Assembly: GCA_965249615.1 (NCBI GenBank)
Contig: CBDFMI010000005.1
Span: 186,001-250,000 of the forward strand
DNA length: 64,000 nt
Reading direction: 5' to 3'
From: G963555815 sp965249615 [NCBI: bacterium]
GTDB lineage: Bacteria; UBA8248; JACPRG01
In this document: one piece after another, positions 8,551-17,939 of the stretch
How the letters are laid out: every line of letters starts with the position of its first letter
Numbering within the stretch: position 1 is the first letter of the stretch
Notes under the pieces: model-generated
What the model saw: the letters and a program-made list of their open reading frames with translations, nothing else
Database searches by the model: none
Told to the model about the DNA's origin: nothing
Translations under genes and position numbers: made by a program

Positions 8551-10623
8551 GTGATGAGCCCCGCAAAGAAGTACACCCTTTCGCCTCCGGCCCAGCGCCG
8601 GGAGTTTAGGGTGGATTATGGGGCCGATCTCAACTCGGAGCAGCGAACCGTCGTGATGACCCCCGGGGGGCCCATGGTGGTCATCGCGGGGGCGGGGAGC
8701 GGGAAGACTCGGACGGTCACCTACCGGGTGGCGCGCCTCATCGAGTCGGGCGAGGACCCGCAGCGGATCCTTCTCCTCACCTTCACCAACAAGGCCGCCA
8801 GTGAGATGCTCCGCCGCGTCGAGGGCCTCATCCAGTCGAACGCCCGAAGGGTCTGGGGGGGAACCTTTCATCACATAGGGAACCTCATCCTGCGCCGGCA
8901 CGCAGAGGCCGTAGGCTTTAACCCTCAGTACTCCATCATGGACCGAGAGGATTCCTCGGATCTCCTCAACGTTTGTGCCACCGACGTCGGGATCAACTTC
9001 AAGGAGAAGCGTTTTCCCAAGGGCAACGTCCTCCTCGACATCATCTCATTCGCCTCGAACACACTGACTTCTCTTCCAGAGCTCGTTCAGCAGAGATACC
9101 CCTACTTCGAAGAGCTTCTCCCGGAGATCGAGCGGGTATCGGCCCGCTATGGGGTTAGAAAGCGGGAGATGAACCTTTTGGATTTCGACGACCTCCTCAT
9201 GCTTTGGCTCCGCCTCCTGAGGGAGCACCCCGCCGTTCTCGAAAGCTATCAGGGCCGGTTCCGCCAGATCATGGTAGACGAATACCAAGACACGAATCGG
9301 CTTCAAGGGGAGATCATCGACCTTCTGGGCGCCCACCACCGGAACGTCATGGCGGTGGGAGATGACGCACAGAGTATCTATTCTTTTCGGGGGGCGGATT
9401 TCTCCAACATCATGGAGTTTCCCAAACGCTATCCCGACGCCCAGGTCTTCCGGCTCGAGACCAATTACCGAAGCACCCCCCAGATCCTCTCCCTGGCCAA
9501 CGAGAGCATTGCCCACAACATCCACCAGTATGAGAAACGCCTGCAGGCCGTCCGAGGGGAGGGCCCCCTGCCCATCCTCGTTCCCGCCCGGGACGTGCTC
9601 CAGCAAGCGGACTTCGTGACACAGCGGATCCTGGAGATGCGGGACGAGGGGATCCCCCTCGAGGAGATGGCGGTCCTTTATCGGGCGCACTTTCACTGTA
9701 TGGAGCTTCAGATGGAGCTCACCCGGCGGGGAATCCCCTTTGAGATCCGTTCCGGGCTCCGGTTCTTTGAACAGCGCCACGTTAAGGACGTGACGGCCCA
9801 CCTCAAAGTTGCCGTCAACCCCCTTGACGAGATCGCCTGGAAACGGATCCTCCTCCTGATCACGGGGGTGGGGAACGCAACGGTCCACCGCCTCTGGTCT
9901 CATCTTTCCAAGCTGTCAGAACCCCTGTCGGCCCGGGGGACTGACAAGACAACGGCCCTCTTCCCACGGGCCTCACGACCCGCTTGGGCACGCCTGGCGG
10001 GGGTTCTGGAGAAACTGCGCACGGAGGAATTCCTCAGCCAACCGTCCGAGATGATCCGCCTTGTGGTCCAGGAGAGCTATGAGGAGTACATGCAGAAAAA
10101 TTTCACCAACTACACCTCCCGACTCGAGGATCTGGAACAACTGGCCCGATTCGCAGAACAGTGGTCTTCTAAGGGCGAAGAGGCCTCCGAGGTCTTCCTG
10201 AGTGAGCTGGCGCTCATGTCGGCGGCGTCCGGGGAGGAGGCGACCGAGACGGATGAGGACGAGCGGGTGACCCTCAGCTCGGTCCACCAGGCAAAAGGTC
10301 TCGAATGGCGGGTTCTTTTCATCATCTGGCTTTCTGACGGGCGCTTTCCCTCCAGCCGCGCGCTTCAAGACGAGGCGGGGGAAGAGGAGGAACGCCGCCT
10401 CTTTTATGTGGCCGCCACCCGCGCCCAGGAGCATCTTTACCTTTGCTACCCGATCCTCGAGATGGATCGCTACCGAATGAGCACCTTCTCCAGGCCTTCC
10501 CGGTTTCTCAAAGAGATCCCGGCGGCCTTGATGGAGGCGTGGTCCTTGGATGAGGGCCTGGAGGTTTCAAGGGAAGGCTTGGGGGAGGAGGATATCTCCC
10601 AGGTCGGCGGGAGCTGGGAGTAA
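8551..10623 (+). CDS. UvrD/PcrA-type superfamily 1 DNA helicase
   Basis: 690 residues (GTG 8551, ATG 8554 next; GGAAGG site just upstream). SF1A motifs appear in order: Q motif LNSEQRTVV, Walker A AGAGSGKTRT (residues 46-55), Walker B VDEYQDTN (near 242), motif III GDDAQSIYSFRGA, motif IV ETNYRST, motif V SVHQAKGLEW (near 577) and motif VI YVAATRAQEHL. The enzyme should unwind DNA 3' to 5' in repair or replication. It is shorter than typical UvrD and lacks a nuclease domain. trkA starts five bases after its stop, an unusual partner that probably only reflects shared transcription. Confidence 0.94.
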   Translation: MMSPAKKYTLSPPAQRREFRVDYGADLNSEQRTVVMTPGGPMVVIAGAGSGKTRTVTYRVARLIESGEDPQRILLLTFTNKAASEMLRRVEGLIQSNARRVWGGTFHHIGNLILRRHAEAVGFNPQYSIMDREDSSDLLNVCATDVGINFKEKRFPKGNVLLDIISFASNTLTSLPELVQQRYPYFEELLPEIERVSARYGVRKREMNLLDFDDLLMLWLRLLREHPAVLESYQGRFRQIMVDEYQDTNRLQGEIIDLLGAHHRNVMAVGDDAQSIYSFRGADFSNIMEFPKRYPDAQVFRLETNYRSTPQILSLANESIAHNIHQYEKRLQAVRGEGPLPILVPARDVLQQADFVTQRILEMRDEGIPLEEMAVLYRAHFHCMELQMELTRRGIPFEIRSGLRFFEQRHVKDVTAHLKVAVNPLDEIAWKRILLLITGVGNATVHRLWSHLSKLSEPLSARGTDKTTALFPRASRPAWARLAGVLEKLRTEEFLSQPSEMIRLVVQESYEEYMQKNFTNYTSRLEDLEQLARFAEQWSSKGEEASEVFLSELALMSAASGEEATETDEDERVTLSSVHQAKGLEWRVLFIIWLSDGRFPSSRALQDEAGEEEERRLFYVAATRAQEHLYLCYPILEMDRYRMSTFSRPSRFLKEIPAALMEAWSLDEGLEVSREGLGEEDISQVGGSWE

Positions 10624-10628
10624 GAGAT

Positions 10629-11972
10629 TTGCGGATCATTGTGATCGGAGCGGGCGAGGTGGGGTTCCACATCGCCAAGCGTCTCATCCAGGAGGGCCAT
10701 GACATCGTCCTCATCGATGAGCGCCAAAAACTCCTTGACCTGGTGAGCGAAGAGCTGGACGCCCTCACCATTCAGGGCAACGGGGCCAATCCCGAGCTTC
10801 TGGCCGAGGCCGGCCTCAAGGACGCGGGGATGCTCATCGCCGTCAGCAACCAGGACGCTGTGAACCTGGTGGCCTGCCATCTGGCGGCGGCGAACGGGGT
10901 CGAGGTCAAAATTGCCCGAGTGCAAGAGCCCGCCTACCTGAGGGAAGACTTGAAAATTAAAGGTCGGGATTTCGGGGCGGACCTCCTGATTGACCAAGCC
11001 CAGGAGGTGGCAAAGACCATCGCTCGCCTGGTCAGGACGCCGGGGGCCATCGAGGCGGCCGATTTCTTAGACGGCGGGGTCGAGGTGGTAGGCCTTCGGG
11101 TCGCCGAGGGCGCTCCTCTGACCAAGAAACCCCTCCAGGAGCTTAAAGAAGAGGTGGAGAAGCCAAGATTCCTCCTGGTGGCCATCAGCCGAGAGGAAAA
11201 GGTTTATATACCGCATGGTTCCTCGGTGGTGGAGCCCTCTGATGTCATCCTGGCAGCGGTGAAACGGGAGGCCATTGGGGCCCTTGGCCAGGCCTGCGGC
11301 CTTCAGGAGAAGGAGGCCAAGCGGGTCTTCATCATCGGCGGGGGACAGGTAGGCCTTCACGTAGCCGAGCTCCTCTTGGCCGACGACCATGAGGTCAAGG
11401 TGATGGAGGCCGACGAGGCCCGCTGCCATCATCTGGCGTCGCTCCTCCCTGATGCCCTTGTCCTCAACGGGGACGGAACGGATGTGCGAGTCCTCCTGAC
11501 GGAAGGGATCGATGACGCGGATGTGGTCGTCACCGTCTCCGACGACGACGAGACAAACCTTCTTTCCGCCATTATGGCCAAGCAACAGGGGGCCCGAAGG
11601 TCCATCGCCCTCATCAAGCGGCCCGACTATGCCCCCCTTGTTTTCTCTCTCGGGATCGATGCCGCCATCAGCCCCAGGCTCGTTACGGCTTCCGTCATCT
11701 TGCGCTACATCTTGCGGGCCCACATGTTGGCTGAGTTTACGACCGCCTTCCGGGAGGCCGAGGCCGTGGAGTTGGAGGTGGCGGAGAAGGCCAAGGCGAC
11801 AAAGAAGCCGCTCTCTGAGCTGGGACTTTCGGAGAAGGCCATCATCGGAGCGGTCTCCCGCAACGGGGAAATCCTCATCCCCCGGGGGGAGACGACTCTT
11901 CAGGGAGGGGACCGGGTTATCCTTTTCGCTCTCACCGGTGCCCTCCGCGAAACCTCCCGACTCTTTCGCTGA
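10629..11972 (+). CDS. trkA: Trk potassium uptake system regulatory NAD-binding subunit
   Basis: 447 residues from a TTG at 10629. There are two tandem RCK units: Rossmann motif IVIGAGEVGFHIAKRL at the N terminus and FIIGGGQVGLHVAELL near residue 235, each followed by a TrkA-C domain. TrkA is the cytoplasmic gating ring that binds NAD(H)/ATP and controls the TrkH channel. trkH follows 27 bases later, confirming the pair. Confidence 0.96.
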   Translation: MRIIVIGAGEVGFHIAKRLIQEGHDIVLIDERQKLLDLVSEELDALTIQGNGANPELLAEAGLKDAGMLIAVSNQDAVNLVACHLAAANGVEVKIARVQEPAYLREDLKIKGRDFGADLLIDQAQEVAKTIARLVRTPGAIEAADFLDGGVEVVGLRVAEGAPLTKKPLQELKEEVEKPRFLLVAISREEKVYIPHGSSVVEPSDVILAAVKREAIGALGQACGLQEKEAKRVFIIGGGQVGLHVAELLLADDHEVKVMEADEARCHHLASLLPDALVLNGDGTDVRVLLTEGIDDADVVVTVSDDDETNLLSAIMAKQQGARRSIALIKRPDYAPLVFSLGIDAAISPRLVTASVILRYILRAHMLAEFTTAFREAEAVELEVAEKAKATKKPLSELGLSEKAIIGAVSRNGEILIPRGETTLQGGDRVILFALTGALRETSRLFR

Positions 11973-11999
11973 GTCAGTGGAAATTCGGACCTAATTCAT

Positions 12000-13439
12000 A
12001 TGCAGATTCGTGCCATCCTGCGGGGTTTTGGTTTTCTGGCCCTGCTCCTGGCCGTTGCCTTGCTGGTCCCCTTTGGGGTGGCCCTTGGCACTCAGGGGCC
12101 GGATGCGAAGGCCTTTGGATGGACGATCCTCCTGACAGTGGCGGTGGGGGGAGGGCTCATCGCCTCGGGCAAGGGGAAAGAGCTTGGGGTCCGGGATGGG
12201 TTTGCCATCGTCACCGGGGGTTGGCTCCTTTTCGCCCTTCTGGGTAGCCTGCCTTACCTTTTTTCCGGGACCGTTTCCTCATACACAGATGCTTTCTTTG
12301 AGGCGATGTCGGGCTTCACAACGACAGGGGCCACCATCCTCCCCGACATCGAAACGGCCCCTTTGGGGATCCTCCTCTGGCGGAGCCTGACCCAGTGGTT
12401 GGGAGGGATGGGGATCATCGTCCTCAGCATCGCCCTCCTCCCCCTCTTCGGTGTGGGAGGGCTTCAGCTCTTCCGGGCTGAGACCCCCGGGCCCACGAAG
12501 GAACGGCTGGTTCCGCGCATCCGTGAGACGGCGAAACTCCTCTGGGGGGTCTATGTGGCCCTTTCGGCCTTGGAGTGGCTCCTGCTCGCCCTCGGCGGGA
12601 TGCCCCCCTTTGAGGCCCTTCTGCACACCTTCACGACCATGTCGACAGGGGGATTCTCACCGAAAAACGCCAGCATTGCTGCCTACGCCAGCCCCTACCT
12701 CCAATGGGTCATCGTCGTCTTCATGGCCCTCGCGGGGACCAGCTTCAGCCTCCATTATTTCGCGATCAATGGAAATCCAAAGGCATATTGGAAAAACAGA
12801 GAATTTCGACTCTACTTCTTCGTCATCCTTCTGGCGGCCGCAGTCGGGGTGGGGTCACTCTTGGCGGCAGGGGCCCGGGACATTGGGGCAACAATTCGGG
12901 ACGCCATCTTCCAAGCGGTCTCCATTACCACGACGACGGGCTTTGTCACGGCGGACTTCGAGGTCTGGCCCATCTTCCTTCAGACGGTTCTCCTCTTCCT
13001 CATGTTTTTCGGGGGTTGTTCCGGGTCCACAGGGGGAGGCATGAAGCACATTCGCCTCTATTTTCTCTTTCGTCAGGGCGGGACCCAGATTGCAAGGCTC
13101 GTCCATCCCCGGGCCGTGAAGGAACTTGTCATGGGGGGCCGACCCGTCTCGGGCGATGTCATCCAGGGCGTTCAGGCCTTCTTCTTTCTTTACCTGACCG
13201 CCTGGATGGTGGGGGCCCTGGGTCTCGCCGCTCTCGGAATGGATTTAGTGAGCGGCCTCTCGGCGGCGGCGTCCGCCTTAGGTAATATAGGGCCTGCATT
13301 GGGGGCGGTCGGGCCGACGGACCATTTTGGCGAGTTGCATTTTCTCGCCAAATGGCTTCTCACTGGCCTTATGCTGCTCGGGCGTCTTGAGATCTTTCCT
13401 GTCCTGGCCGTGCTGACACGGGGGTTTTGGCGCCAGTAG
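12000..13439 (+). CDS. trkH: Trk potassium transporter membrane subunit
   Basis: 479 residues, about ten hydrophobic helices. The four pore-loop signatures with their filter glycines are visible: SGFTTTGATI, TMSTGGFS, ITTTTGFVT and ALGNIGPALG. This is the K+-translocating subunit in the inner membrane, working with TrkA encoded just upstream. Length and order are normal. Confidence 0.96.
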   Translation: MQIRAILRGFGFLALLLAVALLVPFGVALGTQGPDAKAFGWTILLTVAVGGGLIASGKGKELGVRDGFAIVTGGWLLFALLGSLPYLFSGTVSSYTDAFFEAMSGFTTTGATILPDIETAPLGILLWRSLTQWLGGMGIIVLSIALLPLFGVGGLQLFRAETPGPTKERLVPRIRETAKLLWGVYVALSALEWLLLALGGMPPFEALLHTFTTMSTGGFSPKNASIAAYASPYLQWVIVVFMALAGTSFSLHYFAINGNPKAYWKNREFRLYFFVILLAAAVGVGSLLAAGARDIGATIRDAIFQAVSITTTTGFVTADFEVWPIFLQTVLLFLMFFGGCSGSTGGGMKHIRLYFLFRQGGTQIARLVHPRAVKELVMGGRPVSGDVIQGVQAFFFLYLTAWMVGALGLAALGMDLVSGLSAAASALGNIGPALGAVGPTDHFGELHFLAKWLLTGLMLLGRLEIFPVLAVLTRGFWRQ

Positions 13440-13512
13440 CTGGCGGAGGTCCACTGTTAAGACAAAAGATCAATCTGTCCCGCGAGACCGTCGTTTGCCA
13501 AAAGACTTCAAT

Positions 13513-13541
13513 TGACAAGGCGGATCCCTCGGACTAGATTC
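13513..13541 (+). promoter_or_regulatory. Sigma-70 type promoter of the MetE-like gene pair
   Basis: A perfect TTGACA at 13513-13518 and TAGATT at 13536-13541, spaced 17 bases. The start codon of the first MetE-like gene is 62 bases further on. No riboswitch was recognised in the leader. Confidence 0.65.
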
Positions 13542-13603
13542 GGGGGAGTCGCCCAAGGGTCGAGGCATCTTCACCATCTTCACTCGGAGAATAAGGATTT
13601 CCT

Positions 13604-14593
13604 GTGGATCTCAAACTGACTAGTGCGGGGAGCCATCCCAGGGTAGGGGACGCGCCTGAGGATCAGCGCCTTCGCCGAGCCCGTCGTCTCTGGGAGGAAG
13701 GGGCCCTCTCTGACCCCCAATACCTGGAGACCCAACGTGCCGCGACAGCAGAGGCCATCCAGGAACAGGTGGCGGCGGGGCTGGATCTCGTGACAGACGG
13801 TCAAGTCCGCTGGGGGGACCCCGTCTCCTACGTGGCGGGGAACTTCTCCGGCGTCGAGGTCAACGGGCTCCTTCGATACTTTGACACAAATTTCTATTTC
13901 AGACAGCCTGTCATGCGAGGGCCCGTCAAACGCAAGGGCCCGCTCCTGATAGAGGACTACCGATACGCGACGAGCGTCTCTGAGAGGCCCGTTAAGCCTA
14001 TCCTGACCGGACCCTATACCACAGCCCTTCTCTCCATTGTGGAGTGGGAGGGGTATCGGGATCGAAGGAAGCTTGTGGAAGACTTGGCCCGCGCTCTGGC
14101 CGAGGAGGTGGCGGATCTTTCTGCCGCCGGGGCCAGTATCATTCAGATCGACGAGCCCGAAATCCTGAAACACCCGGAGGACCTTCCTCTCCTGGCCGAT
14201 GCCCTTGGCCTCCTTGCTGCGAAGAAGGGGAAGGCCCAGCTCGCCCTGTACGTCTACTTCGGAGACGTGTGCCCCCTCTTGGATCGTCTCCTTGATTTGT
14301 CTGTGGACGTTTTGGGCCTTGATTTCACTTATTCCAAAGACCTTGCAGAGCGGATCGTCTCAATTTCTCCAGAGAAGGTTTTGGGACTTGGACTGGTGGA
14401 CGGCCGCAACACCCGCCTGGAGACACCCGGGGAGATGCGCCGGACCTTGGAGGTTGTTCTGCCCAGCCTGAAAGCGGACCATTGCTATCTGAACCCCTCT
14501 TGTGGCCTGGAATATCTTCCCAGGGGTCGGGCCAGAGAGAAGCTGGCCCTTCTTTCCGAGATCCGCAGGGACCTAAAGGGAGGGAAGCCGTGA
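13604..14593 (+). CDS. MetE-like (UROD/MetE superfamily) protein lacking the usual zinc His-x-Cys pair
   Basis: 329 residues from a GTG at 13604 with AAGGA upstream. It has MetE catalytic-domain features: LVTDGQVRWGDPV, LTGPYTT, QIDEPE and LNPSCGLEYLPR. In cobalamin-independent methionine synthase the catalytic zinc is held by His-x-Cys and a later Cys. Here the His-x-Cys position, aligned with SHICYG of the next gene, reads VYVYFG, so two ligands appear replaced by Tyr; only the late Cys remains. It may be an accessory or substrate-binding partner, like the inactive N-terminal half of full-length MetE, or a methyltransferase with another substrate. It overlaps the next gene by four bases. 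Confidence 0.8.
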   Translation: MDLKLTSAGSHPRVGDAPEDQRLRRARRLWEEGALSDPQYLETQRAATAEAIQEQVAAGLDLVTDGQVRWGDPVSYVAGNFSGVEVNGLLRYFDTNFYFRQPVMRGPVKRKGPLLIEDYRYATSVSERPVKPILTGPYTTALLSIVEWEGYRDRRKLVEDLARALAEEVADLSAAGASIIQIDEPEILKHPEDLPLLADALGLLAAKKGKAQLALYVYFGDVCPLLDRLLDLSVDVLGLDFTYSKDLAERIVSISPEKVLGLGLVDGRNTRLETPGEMRRTLEVVLPSLKADHCYLNPSCGLEYLPRGRAREKLALLSEIRRDLKGGKP

Positions 14594-15594
14594 GCCGAGA
14601 AAAGCTGAAGGAGCTGGGGCTGGATCTTCCCCTTCTCCCGACGACGACGGTGGGGAGTTTTCCAAAGCCTGAGGCCCTGCGGGAGGCGAGGACTCAGTTC
14701 AATCGAGGTGCCATCAGTCGGGAGCGTCTGGAGGATGAGGAGCGTCGGGCGACAGAGGCCTGGATCACCTTTCAGCAGGAGGTGGGACTCGACCTCCTAG
14801 TGGACGGGGAGATGTATCGGGGCGACATGGTGGCCTACTTTGCCGAGACCCTAAAAGGTTTTGGACGGGGGGGTCTCGTTCGCTCGTACGGGAATCGCTA
14901 CTATCACAAGCCCGCCATTGTGGGAGAGGTGAAGTGGGAGGGACCCATCACCACCCAGTGGTGGAAATTCGCCCAGGGCCTCTCGAGCCGTCCGGTCAAG
15001 GGGATGCTGACCGGCCCTTACACCATCATGGATTGGTCGTTTAATGAATATTATCCCGATCGAAAAGCCGCCTGTTTCGCCCTGGCCAAAGAGATCAGAA
15101 AGGAAGTGGAGGCCCTAGGGGAGGCGGGCGCCAAGGTGGTTCAGGTCGATGAGCCCGCCCTGTCGGTGCGCCCAGAGGAGCTCCCCTTCGCTCTTGAAGC
15201 CATGAGGATGGTCACGGAGGGCCTTCCTCTGTATTTCGTCTCCCACATCTGCTACGGGGCCTTTGAGCTGGTCTACCCCGCAATCCTCGACCTTGCCGTC
15301 GATAACCTTGACCTTGAGATGTCCAACAGCGAGCTCGACCTCCTGAAACTCTTTGAAAAGCACCCTTTCAAAAAGGACCTCTCCTTCGGCGTCCTGGATG
15401 TTCACTCTCATCAGATAGAATCCGCCAAGAAGGTGGAGGCAAGGCTCCGCGCTGCCCTGCGCTTGCTCTCGCCCGAGGCCCTCTGGGTGGACCCTGATTG
15501 CGGCCTCAAGACCCGTAACGAAGAGGAGGCGCGAGGGAAGATCCAGGTGATGATGGAAGTGGTGAAGAAGATACGAGGGGAACTCGCTCGCTGA
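14590..15594 (+). CDS. Core MetE-type methionine synthase (cobalamin-independent catalytic domain)
   Basis: 334 residues from the GTG at 14590, which overlaps the previous stop (GTGA) and has an AGGGAGGG site. It corresponds to the C-terminal catalytic half of MetE: TTTVGSFPKP near the start, LVDGEMYRGDMV, MLTGPYTIMDWS, QVDEPALSVR. The zinc ligands are present as SHICYG and in DPDCGLKTR. Stand-alone core methionine synthases methylate homocysteine but often do not use the usual polyglutamylated methyltetrahydrofolate; the donor here is unknown. metK and ahcY further on complete a methyl cycle. Pairing with a paralogue lacking zinc ligands is notable. Confidence 0.87.
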   Translation: MSREKLKELGLDLPLLPTTTVGSFPKPEALREARTQFNRGAISRERLEDEERRATEAWITFQQEVGLDLLVDGEMYRGDMVAYFAETLKGFGRGGLVRSYGNRYYHKPAIVGEVKWEGPITTQWWKFAQGLSSRPVKGMLTGPYTIMDWSFNEYYPDRKAACFALAKEIRKEVEALGEAGAKVVQVDEPALSVRPEELPFALEAMRMVTEGLPLYFVSHICYGAFELVYPAILDLAVDNLDLEMSNSELDLLKLFEKHPFKKDLSFGVLDVHSHQIESAKKVEARLRAALRLLSPEALWVDPDCGLKTRNEEEARGKIQVMMEVVKKIRGELAR

Positions 15595-15599
15595 GCGGC

Positions 15600-16693
15600 T
15601 TAATTTCTTCTCTTTATTAGATCTCGGGTCCTCTCAAAGGATGTTCCATCCCCCCGTTTGATCCGGGAAATCCCACACCCCTTCATCTTCTGGTAAAGAG
15701 TTTTTCGGTCGATCTGGAGGACGCGGGCCGCCCTCGATCGATTGTTTTTGGCGAGGTTCAGGGCCGTCTGGATGGCCTCCCGCTCGACCTGATCGACGAT
15801 GCGCTGACTCATCTCCGTCAAGCTCAAGCCCTCCTCCAGCCAGGACGCGATGTCCACGCGGCTATTGTTCCCACTGGAGCCGTTCTTGCCGTTCATAAAG
15901 CTTAAATGTTCTGGTCCGATGACCCCCTTGGCCAGGAGCATGGCGCGCCGGACAATGTTTCTCAGCTCTCGCACATTGCCCGGGAAAGGATAGGCGAGGA
16001 GTGTGTCCAGGGCCTCTTTCGAGAACCCTTTGACCTCCTTGTTCAACTCCGCGCTGGTTTCCTCCCGGAAGCGATTGGCCAGGGAGGGAGGTCTTCTTTT
16101 CTCTCTCGAAGGGCCGGGACCTTGATGGTGAACTCGCTCAGTCGGTGATAGAGGTCCGCCCGGAATCTTCCCTTTTTCACCTCCTCCTCGAGATTCGCAT
16201 TGGTGGCCACCAGGATTCGCACCTCCATCGGAACGGGCTTTTTGCCCCCGATGGGCAGGAACGCCTTTGCCTCCAGGACCCTCAGAAACTTGCGCTGCAT
16301 CTCCGGCGTGAGGCCCGTGATCTCATCCAGGAGCAGGGTCCCACCCTTGGCCACCGCCAGGAGTCCCTGGACCTTTGAGTCAGCCCCTGTGAAGGCCCCC
16401 TTCTCGTGGCCGAAGAGCTCGCTCTCAAAGAGCGACCCTGACATGGCCCCGCAGTCGACGCCGAGGAAGGGCGAAGCCTTTCTGTTGCTTCGCTGGTGGA
16501 TCTGGCGGGCGACGACCTCTTTGCCTGTCCCCGTCTCTCCTTGGATGACGACGGTGTAATCGGTCTTTGCGATTTGCTCCACCGCGAAGGAGAGATCTTC
16601 GATGGCCCGGCTTCTCCCCATCAGGGGTTTGAGCCCATGGGGGCCTGTGCCCCGAAGGGTCGCCGCGTCCGTTGAGAGATTAAGGCTGCTCAC
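15600..16693 (-). pseudogene. Sigma-54-dependent transcriptional activator (AAA+ and Fis-type HTH), frameshifted
   Basis: Starts at a GTG (16693) with a near-perfect GGAGGTGA site. The AAA+ domain has Walker A GETGTGKEV, the sigma-54 contact loop GAFTGA, Walker B GGTLLLDEI and the arginine-finger region. After RERKEDLP the frame shifts and stops. In another frame the protein continues LANRFREETSAELNKEVKGF to the PGNVRELRN segment and a Fis-type HTH (NNRSRAARVLQIDRKTL) ending at 15600. One extra base in the GGGAGGG run at 16082-16088 would repair it. There is no receiver domain; a separate receiver gene lies just upstream. Confidence 0.9.
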
Positions 16694-16727
16694 CGCGCAT
16701 CACCTCCCGCCTGAGGGCCTGGGGCCC

Positions 16728-17099
16728 TCAGTTCGCCATCAAACTGAGGATCTTGAGCCACACGCTCTTCTCGAGATAGTTGAGGTCCAGGGGTTTCGTG
16801 ATGTAATCGTCGGCCCCCATCTGACGGGCCAAGCGAATGACCTCTTCGTCCATTACCCCGGTGATCATGATCACCCCAAGATTGGGGTTCTTCTCCTTCG
16901 CCTGGGCCAGGACCTCCATCCCGTCCATCCCCGGCATGCGAACGTCGAGGAGCATCACGAGGGGCTTCTCGGAGACCACCTTGCTGAGAGCCTCCTCGCC
17001 CCCGCTAGCGGTGATCGGTTCATACCCCTTTCCCTGGAAGAATTCTCCCAGGGTTTGGCAGGTCAGGGGCTCGTCATCTACGATCAGGATCTTTTTCAT
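16728..17099 (-). CDS. Single-domain response regulator (receiver only)
   Basis: 123 residues, only a CheY-like receiver. The acidic pair is in IVDDE, the phosphoacceptor Asp in LLDVRMPGMDG, the conserved Thr in MITG and the Lys in YITKPLD. It overlaps the histidine kinase gene by four bases, so the kinase is its likely partner. Having no output domain, it may act on the neighbouring sigma-54 activator or simply relay phosphate. Confidence 0.93.
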   Translation of the reverse strand: MKKILIVDDEPLTCQTLGEFFQGKGYEPITASGGEEALSKVVSEKPLVMLLDVRMPGMDGMEVLAQAKEKNPNLGVIMITGVMDEEVIRLARQMGADDYITKPLDLNYLEKSVWLKILSLMAN

Positions 17100-17908
17100 G
17101 GACGCTCTCCTTCAACGAGGGCTGGGAGCTCGACACGAAAGGTGGAGCCCTTCCCCTCCGCGCTCTCTGCGCTGATTTTGCCGTCATAGTTTTCGACAAT
17201 CTCACGACAGATCGATAAACCCAGCCCCGTCCCCTGGTCCTGAGGCTTGGTTGTAAAAAAGGGTTCGAAAAGCTTGAGCAGGTTTTCCCTCGAGATTCCA
17301 TGGCCCGTGTCAGAGAAGGAGACCTCTACCGTCTTCTTTCCGTTGACCCCCTTCACCCGTGCCGAGACTGTGAGGGAGCCTCCCTGGGGCATGGCGTCCT
17401 TGGCATTGGAGATCAGATTCAGGAAGGCCTGGGAGAGCCGGCGGCGATCGGCCTGAATTTCGGGGAGCCCCTGGGCCAGCTCCTTTTGCAGGCGGACGTT
17501 GGCCAACTGGAGCTCTCGGCCAAGTAAAGAGAGGGTTTCTTCGATCACCTCATCGACCGGCATGCTGGTTTGTATGATGGTCTCTTTCCGCGAAAACCGG
17601 CGAAGCTGGTCTGTGATGTTAACAATCCGCTGGACCTGCTCGAGGATCCCTTGGAACCTTTCCTTGAGAGGATGTTCCAGATCGGGGCTCGTGAGGGCGA
17701 GCTGGGCCTGCATGGAGATGATGCTGAGGGGATTTAAGATTTCGTGGCAGGCCCCTGCCGTCAGCCGGCCAAGGGAGGCGAGCTTCTCAGAGGAGATGAG
17801 TCGTTCCCGGGCCTCTCTTGTCCACCCGTTTTGGCGTGGCGAGGATTTTTGGGGGACGGCCCCCGCCTTCGCCGCCGGTTTTCGTCGCCTCTCTTTTTTG
17901 ACCTTCAT
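17096..17908 (-). CDS. Sensor histidine kinase (soluble, NtrB-like)
   Basis: About 270 residues from the ATG at 17908 (an AAGGGTG site lies upstream; TTG 17932 and GTG 17917 are alternatives). There is no membrane segment or sensory domain: a basic N terminus leads straight to the dimerisation/phosphoacceptor helix GACHEILNPLSII. The ATPase boxes follow: N box NLISNAKDAM, G1 SDTGHGI, F box FEPFFTTK and G2 GTGLGLSI. It should autophosphorylate and pass phosphate to the adjacent receivers. What it senses is unclear; a cytoplasmic partner is likely. Confidence 0.93.
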   Translation of the reverse strand: MKVKKERRRKPAAKAGAVPQKSSPRQNGWTREARERLISSEKLASLGRLTAGACHEILNPLSIISMQAQLALTSPDLEHPLKERFQGILEQVQRIVNITDQLRRFSRKETIIQTSMPVDEVIEETLSLLGRELQLANVRLQKELAQGLPEIQADRRRLSQAFLNLISNAKDAMPQGGSLTVSARVKGVNGKKTVEVSFSDTGHGISRENLLKLFEPFFTTKPQDQGTGLGLSICREIVENYDGKISAESAEGKGSTFRVELPALVEGERP

Positions 17909-17939
17909 TTCTTTCACCCTTCCTGGTTCCAACGCGCCC

